Shown in pieces: positions 36,393-46,995 of a stretch of DNA of 64,000 nt. A model generated the notes under the pieces. That model saw only the letters and a program-made list of their open reading frames with translations, had not been told where the DNA came from and searched no databases. Positions within the stretch are counted from its first letter, which is position 1. The number at the start of each line of letters is the position of its first letter. Position numbers and translations under genes: made by a program. The stretch covers positions 186,001 through 250,000 of the forward strand of contig NZ_CP080095.1 in assembly GCF_019428685.1 (NCBI RefSeq), in the 5' to 3' direction. Origin of the DNA: Paraburkholderia edwinii. Lineage in GTDB: Bacteria; Pseudomonadota; Gammaproteobacteria; Burkholderiales; Burkholderiaceae.

Positions 36393-39300
36393 ATGCCATC
36401 ATCGATGGAGCTTCGTTTGAGCTTGACACCCCAACCGCTACCCGCCGGGCTGATGCTCGTGCACGGCAATCAGCCCGAGCGCCTGCGCGACCTGATGATC
36501 GAATGGATCAAGCAATATCCGCTCGCGCCGCTCGAAAACGAAGTGATCCTCGTGCAGAGCAATGGGATTGCGCAATGGCTGAAGCTCGCGTTCGCGGCGG
36601 ATGCGGTCGACGGCGGTTGCGGCATTTCCGCCGCGCTCGATCTTTCGTTGCCGGCGCGCTTTCTGTGGCAGGTCTATCGCGCGGTGCTCGGCGCCGATGC
36701 CGTGCCGGCCGTCTCGCCGTTCGATAAATCGCGCCTTGTCTGGCGGCTCACGCGCCTATTGCCGGAACTGCTGGACCAGCCCGACTACGCGCCGCTCAAG
36801 CGCTTCATGGCCCACGACGACGATCAGCGCAAGCGCTTTCAGCTCGCGCAGCGCGTCGCGGATCTGTTTGACCAGTATCAGGTCTATCGCGCGGATTGGC
36901 TTGCGCGCTGGGCCGCAGGCGAAGACGTGATCATCGATGCGCGCGACAAGCAGGCTCCGCTGCCCGACGAGCATCGCTGGCAGGCGGCGCTTTGGCGCGC
37001 GCTGCTCGATGACGTGACCGTGAACCCGCCCGCGCAGAAAGGCGCCGATGCATCGACGGCGGGCCGCGCGGCCGTCCACGAAGCATTTATCGAGCGTGCC
37101 GCCGCGTTGCCCGATGAAAAGCGGCCTAAAGGCCTGCCACGACGCGTGATCGTGTTCGGCATCTCGAGCCTGCCGCGGCAGTCGCTCGAGGTGCTTGCCG
37201 CGCTCGCGCGCTTCACGCAGGTGCTGATGTGCGTGCATAACCCTTGTGCGCACTATTGGGCCGACATCGTCGCCGATCAGGATCTGTTGCGCGCCGAGCG
37301 CTCGCGTCAGCAGCGGCGTCAAGGCGCGCCGGCGATCGTCGATGAAGAACAACTGCACCTGTATGCGCATCCTTTGCTCGCCGCATGGGGCAAGCAAGGG
37401 CGAGACTTTATCGGCCTGCTCGACGAATTCGATAGCGATTCCGCGCGCGACGCCTATTCGTCGCGCTTTGCGAACATCGGCCAGCGTATTGATCTGTTTG
37501 AAGCCGAAAGCACGTCGACGATGCTGCAACAACTGCAGGACGACATTCGCGATCTGCGTCCGCTCAAAGAATCAGGCGAGATCTGGCCTGAGGTCGATCC
37601 GCGCGAGGACCACTCGATCCGCTTTCATATCGCGCACAGTCCGCAGCGCGAAGTCGAAATTCTGCACGACCAGTTGCTCGCCGCCTTCGCTAACGATCCC
37701 TCGCTGCGTCCACGCGACATAATCGTCATGGTGCCCGACATCGAAGCGTACGCGCCGCACATTCAGGCGGTGTTCGGTCTGCTCGACCGGGAGGATCCTC
37801 GGTATATCCCGTTTAGCGTCGCGGACCGTGGACAGCGCGATTTCGATCCGCTGCTCGGCGCGCTCGAGACGCTGCTCGCGTTGCCGCAATCGCGCGTGAC
37901 CGTCAGCGATGTGCTCGATCTGCTCGAAGTGCCCGCATTGCGCGCACGCTTCAATATCGCCGAAGACGATCTGCCGAAGCTGCATAACTGGATCGGCGGC
38001 GCGAATATCCGATGGGGATTGCACGGCGAACAGCGCGCGAGTCTCGATTTGCCGAAGGCCGGCAACGACGATGCGCCGAATACCTGGGCCTTCGGTTTGC
38101 GCCGGATGATGCTCGGCTACGCGGTCGGCGACAAGTCGGACGCATGGCGCGAAATCGAGCCTTACGCTGAAATTGGCGGCCTCGATGCGGCGTTGCTCGG
38201 GCCGCTCACGCATCTGATCGATGCGCTCGAACACACGTGGAAGACCTTGCGCGAGCCCGCTACCGTCGATGGATGGTGCACGCGTTTGCGCGAACTCAAG
38301 AACACATTCTTCGCTTCCATCGATAGCGACGATGCATACACGCTCGGGCGTCTCGACGCCGCTTTGGAAGCATGGCGCGACGCATGCGTCGACGCGGCGC
38401 TGACCGGCGAACTGCCGCTGTCGATTGTCGCGGACCACTGGCTGGCACAGCTCGAAGAAGGCAGCCTGTCGCAGCGCTTTTTCGCGGGCGCCGTCACGTT
38501 TGCCACGCTGATGCCGATGCGCGCGATTCCGTTTCGCCGCGTCTGTCTGCTCGGGATGAACGATGGCGATTATCCGCGCACGCGCACGCCGCTCGATTTC
38601 GATTTGATGCGGCAAAACTATCGTCCCGGCGACCGGTCGCGACGCGAGGATGACCGCTATCTGTTCCTCGAAGCGCTGCTGTCGGCGCGCGAGCATTTGC
38701 ATGTGTCGTGGGTGGGGCGCAGCGTCACGGACAACACGCCGCGGCCGCCGTCGGTGCTGGTTGGGCAGTTGCTTGAACATTTGTCGGCTGGCTGGCGTCT
38801 TGCTGGGGAAAGCGAAAGTGACCGTGATCCTCATGCGCTAGGTCATGCACTAACAATCGTTCACAGGCTTCAGCCGTTTAGCGCGGATTACTTCCCGGCG
38901 GATCCTGATCCGCGTGCATCGTCGTCGAAGCTGTTCACGTTCGCGAGCGAATGGCGTGCGGCGTCGACGGCGGCGTCGATCGGTGCGGGTGCGACGAAGC
39001 ACGCTTCTTCCACGGCCTCCGCGGATACGCTGCTGCCGCCGCTCGAACGCGACGAGCCGTTGTCGTTACGCGAGCTCGCCGATTTCTTGCGAGATCCAGT
39101 GAAGAGCTTCTTCCGGCAACGTCTGCGCGTCGCCTTCGAGACCGACGTGATGGCGAGCGAAAACGACGAACCGTTCGACCTCGACGGCCTCAGGTCCTGG
39201 CAACTGCAAAACGAGCTGATCCGCGCACAGGTCGCGGCACTCGAACGCGGCGACGACGATTTGCTTCCCGCTGCGCAAGCGCGCCTCGCGCGCATGCACC

Positions 39301-40052
39301 GCAGCGGCGATCTGGCGACAGGCGGATTCGGCGAACTGCTCGGCGACGAACTGATGGAGCCGATGCCCGATCTTTTCGAGCGCTACAGGATCGCACTCGT
39401 GCGTTGGCCGCAGATGCTCGATGAACAGCAGCACGAGCTGATTGTCGAAGAGACGGTCGACGGACGAGCCCGTTCGATCGACGACTGGATCGGCGACATT
39501 CGCACGAATGTGGATGGCGAGTTGGGGCGCGTGACGCTCGACGCGAGCGCGCTAATCAAAGACAACAAGTATCGGCGCGACAGGGTGATAGCGCCCTGGG
39601 TCACGCATCTCGCCGCGCAAATCGCGGTCGGGCCGCTAACAACGGTTGTGGTCAGCAAGATCGGAAGTATTGAGCTCGCGCCATTGAGCGAAGAGGCCGC
39701 CCGCGCGCATCTGCTCGCGTTGCTTCGCGCGTGGGACGAAGGCATGCGCCGGCCGCTTCCGCTCGCGGTCAATGCGGCATTTGCATGGCTCGGCAAGTGG
39801 TCGCCCGAGGTTCCCGACGAGCGGACGCAAGCGCGCGAAGCGGCGCGTGCGGCATACGATGGCACGTCATGGCAATCGGGAGAGCGCGATATGAACGCCT
39901 ATTTGCGGCGCGTATATCCGGACTTCGATGCGCTCGCGGCGAGCGGCGATTTCGAGCGGCTCTCGGTCGAACTGCTGCTTCCGCTGCATCTTGCGATTCC
40001 GTCGTCGACGAGGCAGAAAAACGGCGCGAAAGATGATGGAGACGCTCAATGA
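36393..40052 (+). CDS. recC: RecBCD enzyme subunit RecC
   Basis: A 1219-residue RecC, the subunit that recognises Chi and splits the DNA strands. It opens with LTPQPLPAGLMLVHGNQPERLRDLMIEWIKQYPLAPLENEVILVQSNGIAQWLKLAFA and contains ALDLSLPARFLWQVYRAV, FGISSLPRQSLEVLAAL, RSVTDNTPRPPSVLVGQLLEHL and LSLRELADFLRDPVKSFFRQRLRV. The helicase motifs are degenerate, as in E. coli RecC. The start may be 36393 or 36405; neither has a clear ribosome site. It overlaps recB by 4 bases. Confidence 0.95.
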   Translation: MPSSMELRLSLTPQPLPAGLMLVHGNQPERLRDLMIEWIKQYPLAPLENEVILVQSNGIAQWLKLAFAADAVDGGCGISAALDLSLPARFLWQVYRAVLGADAVPAVSPFDKSRLVWRLTRLLPELLDQPDYAPLKRFMAHDDDQRKRFQLAQRVADLFDQYQVYRADWLARWAAGEDVIIDARDKQAPLPDEHRWQAALWRALLDDVTVNPPAQKGADASTAGRAAVHEAFIERAAALPDEKRPKGLPRRVIVFGISSLPRQSLEVLAALARFTQVLMCVHNPCAHYWADIVADQDLLRAERSRQQRRQGAPAIVDEEQLHLYAHPLLAAWGKQGRDFIGLLDEFDSDSARDAYSSRFANIGQRIDLFEAESTSTMLQQLQDDIRDLRPLKESGEIWPEVDPREDHSIRFHIAHSPQREVEILHDQLLAAFANDPSLRPRDIIVMVPDIEAYAPHIQAVFGLLDREDPRYIPFSVADRGQRDFDPLLGALETLLALPQSRVTVSDVLDLLEVPALRARFNIAEDDLPKLHNWIGGANIRWGLHGEQRASLDLPKAGNDDAPNTWAFGLRRMMLGYAVGDKSDAWREIEPYAEIGGLDAALLGPLTHLIDALEHTWKTLREPATVDGWCTRLRELKNTFFASIDSDDAYTLGRLDAALEAWRDACVDAALTGELPLSIVADHWLAQLEEGSLSQRFFAGAVTFATLMPMRAIPFRRVCLLGMNDGDYPRTRTPLDFDLMRQNYRPGDRSRREDDRYLFLEALLSAREHLHVSWVGRSVTDNTPRPPSVLVGQLLEHLSAGWRLAGESESDRDPHALGHALTIVHRLQPFSADYFPADPDPRASSSKLFTFASEWRAASTAASIGAGATKHASSTASADTLLPPLERDEPLSLRELADFLRDPVKSFFRQRLRVAFETDVMASENDEPFDLDGLRSWQLQNELIRAQVAALERGDDDLLPAAQARLARMHRSGDLATGGFGELLGDELMEPMPDLFERYRIALVRWPQMLDEQQHELIVEETVDGRARSIDDWIGDIRTNVDGELGRVTLDASALIKDNKYRRDRVIAPWVTHLAAQIAVGPLTTVVVSKIGSIELAPLSEEAARAHLLALLRAWDEGMRRPLPLAVNAAFAWLGKWSPEVPDERTQAREAARAAYDGTSWQSGERDMNAYLRRVYPDFDALAASGDFERLSVELLLPLHLAIPSSTRQKNGAKDDGDAQ

Positions 40053-43000
40053 GTGAGCATGTGAACGTGAACATGACAACTTCATCTGAAGCGGCCGCAG
40101 CGCTCGATCCACTGCGGTTTCCGTTGCGCGGCAGCAGTCTGATCGAAGCAAGTGCGGGAACGGGTAAGACTTTTACGATCGCCATGCTTTATGTGCGGCT
40201 TGTGCTCGGGCATGCGGGCACCGGCGGCCACGGCGGCGGCGAGGACGCTAAGGATATACGTGCGCTCACGCCGCCGGAAATCCTTGTCGTGACGTTTACC
40301 GATGCCGCGACAAAGGAATTGCGTGAGCGGATTCGCGCGCGGCTCGTCGATGCGGCCGGATATTTTCGTGCGGACCCGGACGAAGTCGAGATCGAGGCCG
40401 CTGCGCTTTCAACAGGCGCCGATCTGCTGCATGACTTGCGCGCCGAATACGCGCCCGAACACTGGCCTGGCTGCGCGCGTCGTCTGCAACTGGCGGCCGA
40501 ATGGATGGATGAAGCGGCCGTGTCGACGATTCACGGCTGGTGCAACCGCATGCTCAGTGAACACGCTTTCGACAGCGACAGCCTGTTTTCACAGACACTC
40601 GAAACCGATCAAAGCGCGCTGCAAGCCGAGGTTGTGCGCGACTATTGGCGAACGTTTCTGACGCCGCTCGATGCGGAGTCAGCGCACGATGTGCGTCAAT
40701 GGTTTGCGAGCCCGCTGGATTTGCAGCGCGTCGTGAGCAGATTGCTGGCTCATGCCGATCTGCTGCCGCAAGCTGACGCGCCTGAATCGACGCTAAAAGA
40801 AGCGCGCGACAAGCAACGCGCGCACCTCGCGCGGTTGAAAGAAAACTGGACGTCATGGTGCGACGAGCTTCAAACGATCCTCGATGAAGCGCGCGACAAG
40901 AAGCAGTTCAACGCGCAGAAGTTGAATCGCGCGAACTGTCAGACGTGGCTTGAAAAACTGCGTGCGTGGGCTGCCGATCCGCTGATGGCCAGACCCGCCT
41001 TCGACGATAAGGCTGCCGTATGGACGCGTCTCACGCATGCCGGACTCGCGGAGATCTGGAAAGTCGGTGAGCCGCCTTCTCATCCGGCGCTCGACGCAAT
41101 GGAAGCACTGCGCGATGCCCTCGCCGCTCAACCGACCGCTTACTACGACCTGCTCTGCCACGCCGCGCACTGGGTCTCGCAACGCTTCGCTGCTGAAGAA
41201 AAGAAGCGCTCGCAAATGGGCTTCGACGATCTGCTGACGCGTCTACGCGATGCGCTACGTTCGCCGAACGGTGAGCGTCTCGCGGACATCATCCGCAAGC
41301 AGTATCCCGTGGCGCTGATCGACGAGTTCCAGGACACGGACCCGATACAGTATGAGATTTTCGATCGCGTCTATCGAATCAAGGAGAACCATGCCGACAC
41401 CGCGATCATCCTGATCGGTGATCCGAAACAGGCGATCTACGCGTTTCGCGGCGCCGACATCTATACGTACCTCGCGGCGCGTCGCGCGTGCGCGGGGCGG
41501 CTCTTTACGCTGAAGAAGAACTTCCGGTCGACGCGCGCGATGGTGAGCGCGGTCAACCGATGCTTTGAAGCGGCCGAGGAACGGCCGGCCGGTCCCGGCG
41601 CGTTTCTGTTTCGTGATTCGGAGACGGGAGACAATCCGCTGCCGTTTGTGGCGGCCGAGGCAGCAGGTCGCCGTGACACGTTGCGGATCGCGGACGGCGA
41701 CTCGCCCGCGGCCCTGACCGCGTGGTGGATGCCACCGATGGAAAGCGGTATAGCGCTTTCGAAGGACGCGTATATGCGCGGCATGGCTGCGGGTTGTGCG
41801 TCGGAGATGGTGCGGTTGTTGAATCTGGGGCAGGCGAAGAAAGCGGGCTTTGTTAGCGACAGCGCCGGTGCCGGTGCCGGTGCGAAAGACGGCGCCGTCG
41901 GCGGCACGCTAGGCTTAAAACCGCTGCAACCGGCGGATATGGCGGTGCTCGTCAACAACGGCGAAGAGGCGCGTGCGATCCGCACGGCGCTCGCCGAGCG
42001 CGGCGTGCGTAGCGTCTATCTCTCCGATCGCGATTCGGTGTTTCAAACCGAGCAGGCTGTCGAGTTGCGTCATTGGCTTGCCGCCTGCGCAGAACCCGAC
42101 GACGGACGCCTCGTGCGCGCCGCACTCGCGACCGCGACGCTCGGGCTCGATTTCACCGATCTCGATGCGCTCACGCATGACGAAATCGCCTGGGAAACGC
42201 GCGTGATGCAATTCCGCGGCTATCGCGACAGTTGGCGCAACAAGGGGGTTCTGCCGATGCTGCGTCAGTTGCTGCACGATTTTCAGGTGCCGCAGAGGCT
42301 GATCGGACGCACGGCAGGCGCGCCGGTGAACGGCGAACGCGTGCTGACGAATCTGCTGCATCTGGCCGAGTTGCTGCAGCAGGCGAGCACGCAGCTCGAT
42401 GGCGAGCATGCGTTGATTCGCTATGTCGATGAAGAGCTGGCGGATCAGGCCGGCGGTGGTGCGGGTGGCGATGCACGACAGCTCCGGCTCGAAAGCGATG
42501 CGGGTCTCGTGCAGGTGGTGACGATTCACAAATCGAAAGGCCTCGAATATCCGCTGGTGTTTCTGCCGTTTGCGGGCAATTATCGGCCGGCGAAAGCGGC
42601 GGATATGCCGCTCAAGTGGCATGACGATGAAGGCCGGCTGAAAGTGACGCTAGATGATGTATCCGTCTTGCCGCAAGTCGATCGCGAGCGGCTTGGTGAA
42701 GATTTGCGCAAGCTTTATGTGGCCCTTACGCGTGCGCGGTACGCGACGTGGGTGGGGATTGCGCCGATCCCCGGCATCGAGTTGAGCGCGTTTGGATATC
42801 TGCTTTCTGGCGGTAGAGCGATCGTGCCGGATGAGCTGGGACAGTTGCTTGAGCAGCTGCGTCTGGATCACGCGGATATTTGCGTGGCTGAGGCGCCGGC
42901 TGCCGGCAGTGAGCTTTTCGCGTCGCGCGAATCGCTGGCCGAGCGCGGTGCGGCGCGGACGTTGTCGCGTGCCGTGCGCGAGCATTGGTGGATTGCGAGC

Positions 43001-44008
43001 TATTCGAGCTTGCGTAAGGTCGATGGGGTGATTGGCGGTGTTTCGGCGCATGAGCCGGCCGTTAGTCCACTCGCCGCGGCCGGCACCGGTGAGCAGCATC
43101 CGGCGCCGGATACGCGGGGTCAGGATGTGTATCAGGAACTTGCGGGTGCTGAAACGCCGGATGATTTCGCTGATGCTGCGGCTGCCTGGCAACGGACCGA
43201 AGCGGCTGGCGACTATGCGGATGTGCAGGTCGATTCCTCGTTGCATGGGCTTCCGCGTGGGGCGGATGCGGGAACGTTCATTCACGAGTTGATGGAGTGG
43301 GCGGCGACTGAGGGCTTTGCTGAAATCGTCAAGAACCGTGAGATGGTGCGGGACACCGTTGCGCGTCGCTGCAGTGTGCGCGGGTGGGCTCGCTGGATTG
43401 AGCCGCTTACCGAATGGCTTTTGAGGCTGCTGCGCGAGCCATTACGAATTCCGTCGATGTCGAAGACGGTTATCGCGCCCGTTACGCTATCTGCGTTAGA
43501 GACGTATGTGCCCGAAATGGAGTTTTGGGTCGCTACGCATGATGTCGATGCGCAGACGCTGGATCGTCTGGTCTGCGATATGACGCTTGATGGTGCGGTG
43601 CGTCCCGCACTCGAGCCTGCGCAGCTCAATGGAATGCTCAAAGGGTTTATCGATCTTGTGTTCGAGCATGACGGCCGCTTTTATGTCGCGGACTATAAGT
43701 CGAACTGGCTCGGGCCCGATGATGCGGCATACACGACCGCAAAGATGCGCGCGCAGATTCTGCATTCGCGCTATGAGCTGCAATACGTGTTGTATCTGTT
43801 TGCGCTGCATCGGTTGTTGAAGACGCGTCTGCCGGATTACGACTATGACCGACATGTCGGTGGCGCGGTGTATCTGTTTCTGCGCGGTAGTCATGCGGAA
43901 AGCCAGGGCGTGTTTGTCGATCGGCCACCGCGTGAGTTGATCGAGCGGCTGGATGCGCTCTTTGCGAACAGTGTCGGCAGGGAAGAACTGGCGGGAGATA
44001 TTGCATGA
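40049..44008 (+). CDS. recB: RecBCD enzyme subunit RecB
   Basis: A 1319-residue helicase-nuclease. Walker A EASAGTGKT (33-41), DEFQDTDPIQYEIFDRVY, LIGDPKQAIYAFRGADIYTY, VVTIHKSKGLEYPLVFLPF and LYVALTRARYATWVGI are UvrD-type SF1 motifs. The C-terminal nuclease has GTFIHELMEWA and the DYKSNWLG motif with Asp1215 and Lys1217. It unwinds 3' to 5' and degrades duplex ends until Chi. A run of GCCGGT hexamers near 41870-41890 encodes an SAGAGAGA insert. GGAG lies 7 bases before the ATG. Confidence 0.97.
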   Translation: MSEHVNVNMTTSSEAAAALDPLRFPLRGSSLIEASAGTGKTFTIAMLYVRLVLGHAGTGGHGGGEDAKDIRALTPPEILVVTFTDAATKELRERIRARLVDAAGYFRADPDEVEIEAAALSTGADLLHDLRAEYAPEHWPGCARRLQLAAEWMDEAAVSTIHGWCNRMLSEHAFDSDSLFSQTLETDQSALQAEVVRDYWRTFLTPLDAESAHDVRQWFASPLDLQRVVSRLLAHADLLPQADAPESTLKEARDKQRAHLARLKENWTSWCDELQTILDEARDKKQFNAQKLNRANCQTWLEKLRAWAADPLMARPAFDDKAAVWTRLTHAGLAEIWKVGEPPSHPALDAMEALRDALAAQPTAYYDLLCHAAHWVSQRFAAEEKKRSQMGFDDLLTRLRDALRSPNGERLADIIRKQYPVALIDEFQDTDPIQYEIFDRVYRIKENHADTAIILIGDPKQAIYAFRGADIYTYLAARRACAGRLFTLKKNFRSTRAMVSAVNRCFEAAEERPAGPGAFLFRDSETGDNPLPFVAAEAAGRRDTLRIADGDSPAALTAWWMPPMESGIALSKDAYMRGMAAGCASEMVRLLNLGQAKKAGFVSDSAGAGAGAKDGAVGGTLGLKPLQPADMAVLVNNGEEARAIRTALAERGVRSVYLSDRDSVFQTEQAVELRHWLAACAEPDDGRLVRAALATATLGLDFTDLDALTHDEIAWETRVMQFRGYRDSWRNKGVLPMLRQLLHDFQVPQRLIGRTAGAPVNGERVLTNLLHLAELLQQASTQLDGEHALIRYVDEELADQAGGGAGGDARQLRLESDAGLVQVVTIHKSKGLEYPLVFLPFAGNYRPAKAADMPLKWHDDEGRLKVTLDDVSVLPQVDRERLGEDLRKLYVALTRARYATWVGIAPIPGIELSAFGYLLSGGRAIVPDELGQLLEQLRLDHADICVAEAPAAGSELFASRESLAERGAARTLSRAVREHWWIASYSSLRKVDGVIGGVSAHEPAVSPLAAAGTGEQHPAPDTRGQDVYQELAGAETPDDFADAAAAWQRTEAAGDYADVQVDSSLHGLPRGADAGTFIHELMEWAATEGFAEIVKNREMVRDTVARRCSVRGWARWIEPLTEWLLRLLREPLRIPSMSKTVIAPVTLSALETYVPEMEFWVATHDVDAQTLDRLVCDMTLDGAVRPALEPAQLNGMLKGFIDLVFEHDGRFYVADYKSNWLGPDDAAYTTAKMRAQILHSRYELQYVLYLFALHRLLKTRLPDYDYDRHVGGAVYLFLRGSHAESQGVFVDRPPRELIERLDALFANSVGREELAGDIA

Positions 44009-46353
44009 CGAAACGGCGTGTCACTGACTCCCGGACTGGCGATCTGTTTGCGGATTTGCCGGCGGCGCCTGAGCAGACGGAGACGCGGACGTCTCGCGAG
44101 GATGATGCGGTTGTTGTCGGTACTGCAGCTTCTCCGGTTACTGCGGTTTCTGCGGTTGCGCATGTGTCTGCCGCCGCAGCGATTTCCAATGCTGACTCGA
44201 TGCTTGACGTGCTCGACGAATGGGTCGAGCGCGGTTGGCTGCGCCCGCTCGATGCGGCATTTGCGCGATTTCTTTCTCGTGAGGCGTCGTCGGGTGTTGC
44301 GCCGCTGCTGATTCTTGCTGCGGCGCTCGCGAGCCATCAGCTCGGACGCGGTCACGCGTGCCTCGAATTGCAGGCGGCGCTCGACGATCCAACCTTTGTG
44401 CTGTCGCTGCCGCCTGACGATGCGATTGATCGCATGGTCGATGCGCCGACGCATGCGCCTACTGATCTGCTTAAGGGCGTGACGCTCGAGCAGTGGCTCG
44501 AAGCGCTCGATGATGCCGCGCTTGTGAATTCGGGTGCGGGGAATACGCCGCTGGTTTTAATCGGTACGCGGCTTTATCTGCGGCGGTATTGGCAATACGA
44601 GCAGGATGTTTGTGCGGGGATCGAGCGGCGATTGCATGCGTCGCTCGAGCGCGCGGAAGCGCTCGATATCGATGCGGTGCGCGCTACGCTTGATGTGCTG
44701 TTTCCGCCTTCCAACCGCGGCGTGGCGGGACAGCAGGCAGCCGACTGGCAGAAGCTCGCTTGTGCGCTGGCTGCGCGTAGTGCGTTCAGCATCGTGACCG
44801 GTGGGCCTGGGACGGGGAAGACGACGACTGTCGTTAAGTTGCTGGCTTTGCTGCAGGCGATTGCGTTGAGCGACAGCGCTGCTCGTGGAGCTGGTAGCGT
44901 TGGTACTGTTGGCGTGGCTGCCACTTCCGACGCTTCTGGTACTACTGGACGCCGCGTCCGGCCGCTGAGGATCAAGCTTGCCGCGCCGACCGGAAAGGCC
45001 GCTGCACGGCTTAACGAATCGATCGCGGGCGCGGTGGCGAATTTGCCCATCGACCGCCTTGCGAATGGCGTGCAAGTGTTAGACGCCATTCCGAAGATCG
45101 TGACCACACTGCATCGCGTGCTTGGCACACGCCCCGACAGCCGTCGCTTTCGACACGACGCGAGCAATCCGCTGCCCGTCGACGTGCTCGTAATCGACGA
45201 AGCGTCGATGGTCGATCTGGAGATGATGGCCGCGGTACTCGATGCGTTGCCGTCGACGGCGCGGCTCGTTCTGCTCGGCGATAAGGATCAGTTGGCGTCC
45301 GTCGAGGCGGGCGCCGTGCTCGGCGAGTTGTGCGAACGCGCGGCTCGCGGGCACTACACGCCGCAGACGCGCGAGTGGTTGCAATCGGCGACGGGTGAGC
45401 ATGTCGACGACGCGATGATCGATGAGAACGGGACCGCGCTCGATCAGGCGATTGCGATGCTGCGCGAAAGTCATCGGTTCTCGTCGGCGAGCGGGATTGG
45501 GGAGCTGGCGCTGCGCGTGAATGACGGGGATGCGGCGGGGGTTGAGCGCGTGCTCGATGAAGACCGTGCCGACCTTGCGATGCTGACTTGCTCGGCGGGA
45601 CATGATGCGCTGTTTAAGGCGCTGGTGGTCGATGGGGATGTAGGTGGGGGTGACGTCGCGGGTGCTTCAGCGTCAGCGACTGCGTCTGCGTCGGTGCTTC
45701 GACATGGTTATCGGCACTATCTCGAGACGATGCATAAGGGGCAGCCCGCTCGGGATGCCGATCCTGCAGCATTGGACAGATGGGCCGCTGAAGTGCTCGA
45801 GGCTCACGATGCGTTCCAGTTGTTGTGCGCAGTGCGGCGCGGGCCATGGGGTGTCGATGGGCTCAATAAGCGTATTGCACGGTTGCTGCACGAAGAAGGT
45901 CTGATCGACGCGCGCGGCGAGTGGTATGCGGGGCGGCCGGTGCTTGTCACGCGCAACGACTACGAGCTCGGGCTGATGAATGGCGATATCGGCATCACGC
46001 TTTCTTATCCGGGCAGCGCCGATGGACGCGGCGCGATGCGCGTCGCGTTTCCGGCCGCGGATGGGTCGGGTGAAATCAAGTGGGTGTTGCCGAGTCGTTT
46101 GCAGGCTGTGGAGACTGTGTTTGCGTTGACCGTGCACAAGTCGCAAGGGTCGGAGTTTGTGCATGCGGCACTGGTGTTGCCGGATCGATTTAGTCCGATT
46201 TTGACGCGGGAGCTGGTTTATACAGGAGTGACGCGAGCTCGTGCTTACTTGACGCTAGCGGTGCCTGAAGGGAAGGCCGTGCTTGAGGAAGCGGTGACGG
46301 CCAAGGTGCAGCGGGCGAGTGGATTGTTGGCGGGGTTTGGTGGCGGAGCTTGA
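44005..46353 (+). CDS. recD: RecBCD enzyme subunit RecD
   Basis: A 782-residue 5' to 3' SF1B helicase. Walker A GGPGTGKTTT (266-275), LAAPTGKAAARLNESI, VLVIDEASMVDLEMMAAVLDALP, LVLLGDKDQLASVEAGAVLGEL and, at the end, FALTVHKSQGSEFVHAALVLPD and VYTGVTRAR. It is longer than E. coli RecD (about 610), with low-complexity Ala/Ser/Gly/Val inserts at about 36-65, 290-312 and 540-560. The ATG overlaps the recB stop by 4 bases, completing a coupled recC-recB-recD operon. Confidence 0.96.
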   Translation: MTKRRVTDSRTGDLFADLPAAPEQTETRTSREDDAVVVGTAASPVTAVSAVAHVSAAAAISNADSMLDVLDEWVERGWLRPLDAAFARFLSREASSGVAPLLILAAALASHQLGRGHACLELQAALDDPTFVLSLPPDDAIDRMVDAPTHAPTDLLKGVTLEQWLEALDDAALVNSGAGNTPLVLIGTRLYLRRYWQYEQDVCAGIERRLHASLERAEALDIDAVRATLDVLFPPSNRGVAGQQAADWQKLACALAARSAFSIVTGGPGTGKTTTVVKLLALLQAIALSDSAARGAGSVGTVGVAATSDASGTTGRRVRPLRIKLAAPTGKAAARLNESIAGAVANLPIDRLANGVQVLDAIPKIVTTLHRVLGTRPDSRRFRHDASNPLPVDVLVIDEASMVDLEMMAAVLDALPSTARLVLLGDKDQLASVEAGAVLGELCERAARGHYTPQTREWLQSATGEHVDDAMIDENGTALDQAIAMLRESHRFSSASGIGELALRVNDGDAAGVERVLDEDRADLAMLTCSAGHDALFKALVVDGDVGGGDVAGASASATASASVLRHGYRHYLETMHKGQPARDADPAALDRWAAEVLEAHDAFQLLCAVRRGPWGVDGLNKRIARLLHEEGLIDARGEWYAGRPVLVTRNDYELGLMNGDIGITLSYPGSADGRGAMRVAFPAADGSGEIKWVLPSRLQAVETVFALTVHKSQGSEFVHAALVLPDRFSPILTRELVYTGVTRARAYLTLAVPEGKAVLEEAVTAKVQRASGLLAGFGGGA

Positions 46354-46375
46354 AGCCGACTAAAGCGGAGACACC

Positions 46376-46672
46376 ATGTTCCTGCTTCGGATGTCGATTG
46401 CCGCTGTCGTTGTTTCAATCGCCGCGGGTTGCGGGTCGCAGCCCATTGGGCCGGCGATAGCCGTGAAGCCGGGCCCCGGCAAACCCTTCGATGTTTATTT
46501 GCAGGACGATGCGCAGTGCAAGCAGCAAGCGAGGGAGCAGTTGGCGAAGCCCGCGAGCGTCGATTCGACGGGCAAGCTTGCTGCGCAAGAAGCGCAGATG
46601 AACGTGCAGCAGCGGTATTTCGCTTTCTATCTTCAATGCATGCGCGATCGGGGGAATACGATTTCGCAATAG
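46376..46672 (+). CDS. Small lipoprotein of unknown function
   Basis: A 98-residue protein with signal MFLLRMSIAAVVVSIAAGC and a lipobox Cys19. The mature part has QDDAQCKQQAREQLAKP and FYLQCMRDRGNTI, two cysteines in short helices, a pattern common in Burkholderia lipoproteins with unknown roles. GGAG precedes the ATG. It follows recD by 22 bp on the same strand and may be on the same transcript. Confidence 0.75.
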   Translation: MFLLRMSIAAVVVSIAAGCGSQPIGPAIAVKPGPGKPFDVYLQDDAQCKQQAREQLAKPASVDSTGKLAAQEAQMNVQQRYFAFYLQCMRDRGNTISQ

Positions 46673-46680
46673 GGCGGCAT

Positions 46681-46983
46681 TCAGGCGCCCGCCGATTCGC
46701 GCGGCTCCACCTTGCGGTCGATCTCTGCGCGCGTCGGCAGCGTCTTCAGGTCATAGGCGATCTGGAGGTTCAGCCAGAATTCGGGCGTTGTGTCGAAATA
46801 GCGAGCGAGCCGATAGGCGGTATCGGCCGTGATGCCACGCCGCTCGTTCACGATTTCGTGCAGCCGCGTGGAGGGCACGCTCAGCGCCAGCGATAGCGCA
46901 TTCACGCTCATTTCCAGCGGGACGAGGAACTCCTCCCGCAGGACTTCGCCCGGGTGGACTGCGCGCATTCCGTTCTTGACCAT
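46681..46983 (-). CDS. higA: HigA-type antitoxin
   Basis: A 100-residue XRE-family HTH protein. HPGEVLREEFLVPLEMSVNALSLALSVPSTRLHEIVNERRGITADTAYRLARYFDTTPEFWLNLQIAYDL is the HigA/VapI signature. AAAAGGA lies 6-7 bases before the ATG. It follows the toxin gene by 12 bp, the toxin-first order typical of higBA. It neutralises HigB and, bound to DNA, represses the operon. Confidence 0.93.
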   Translation of the reverse strand: MVKNGMRAVHPGEVLREEFLVPLEMSVNALSLALSVPSTRLHEIVNERRGITADTAYRLARYFDTTPEFWLNLQIAYDLKTLPTRAEIDRKVEPRESAGA

Positions 46984-46995
46984 GTGAATTCCTTT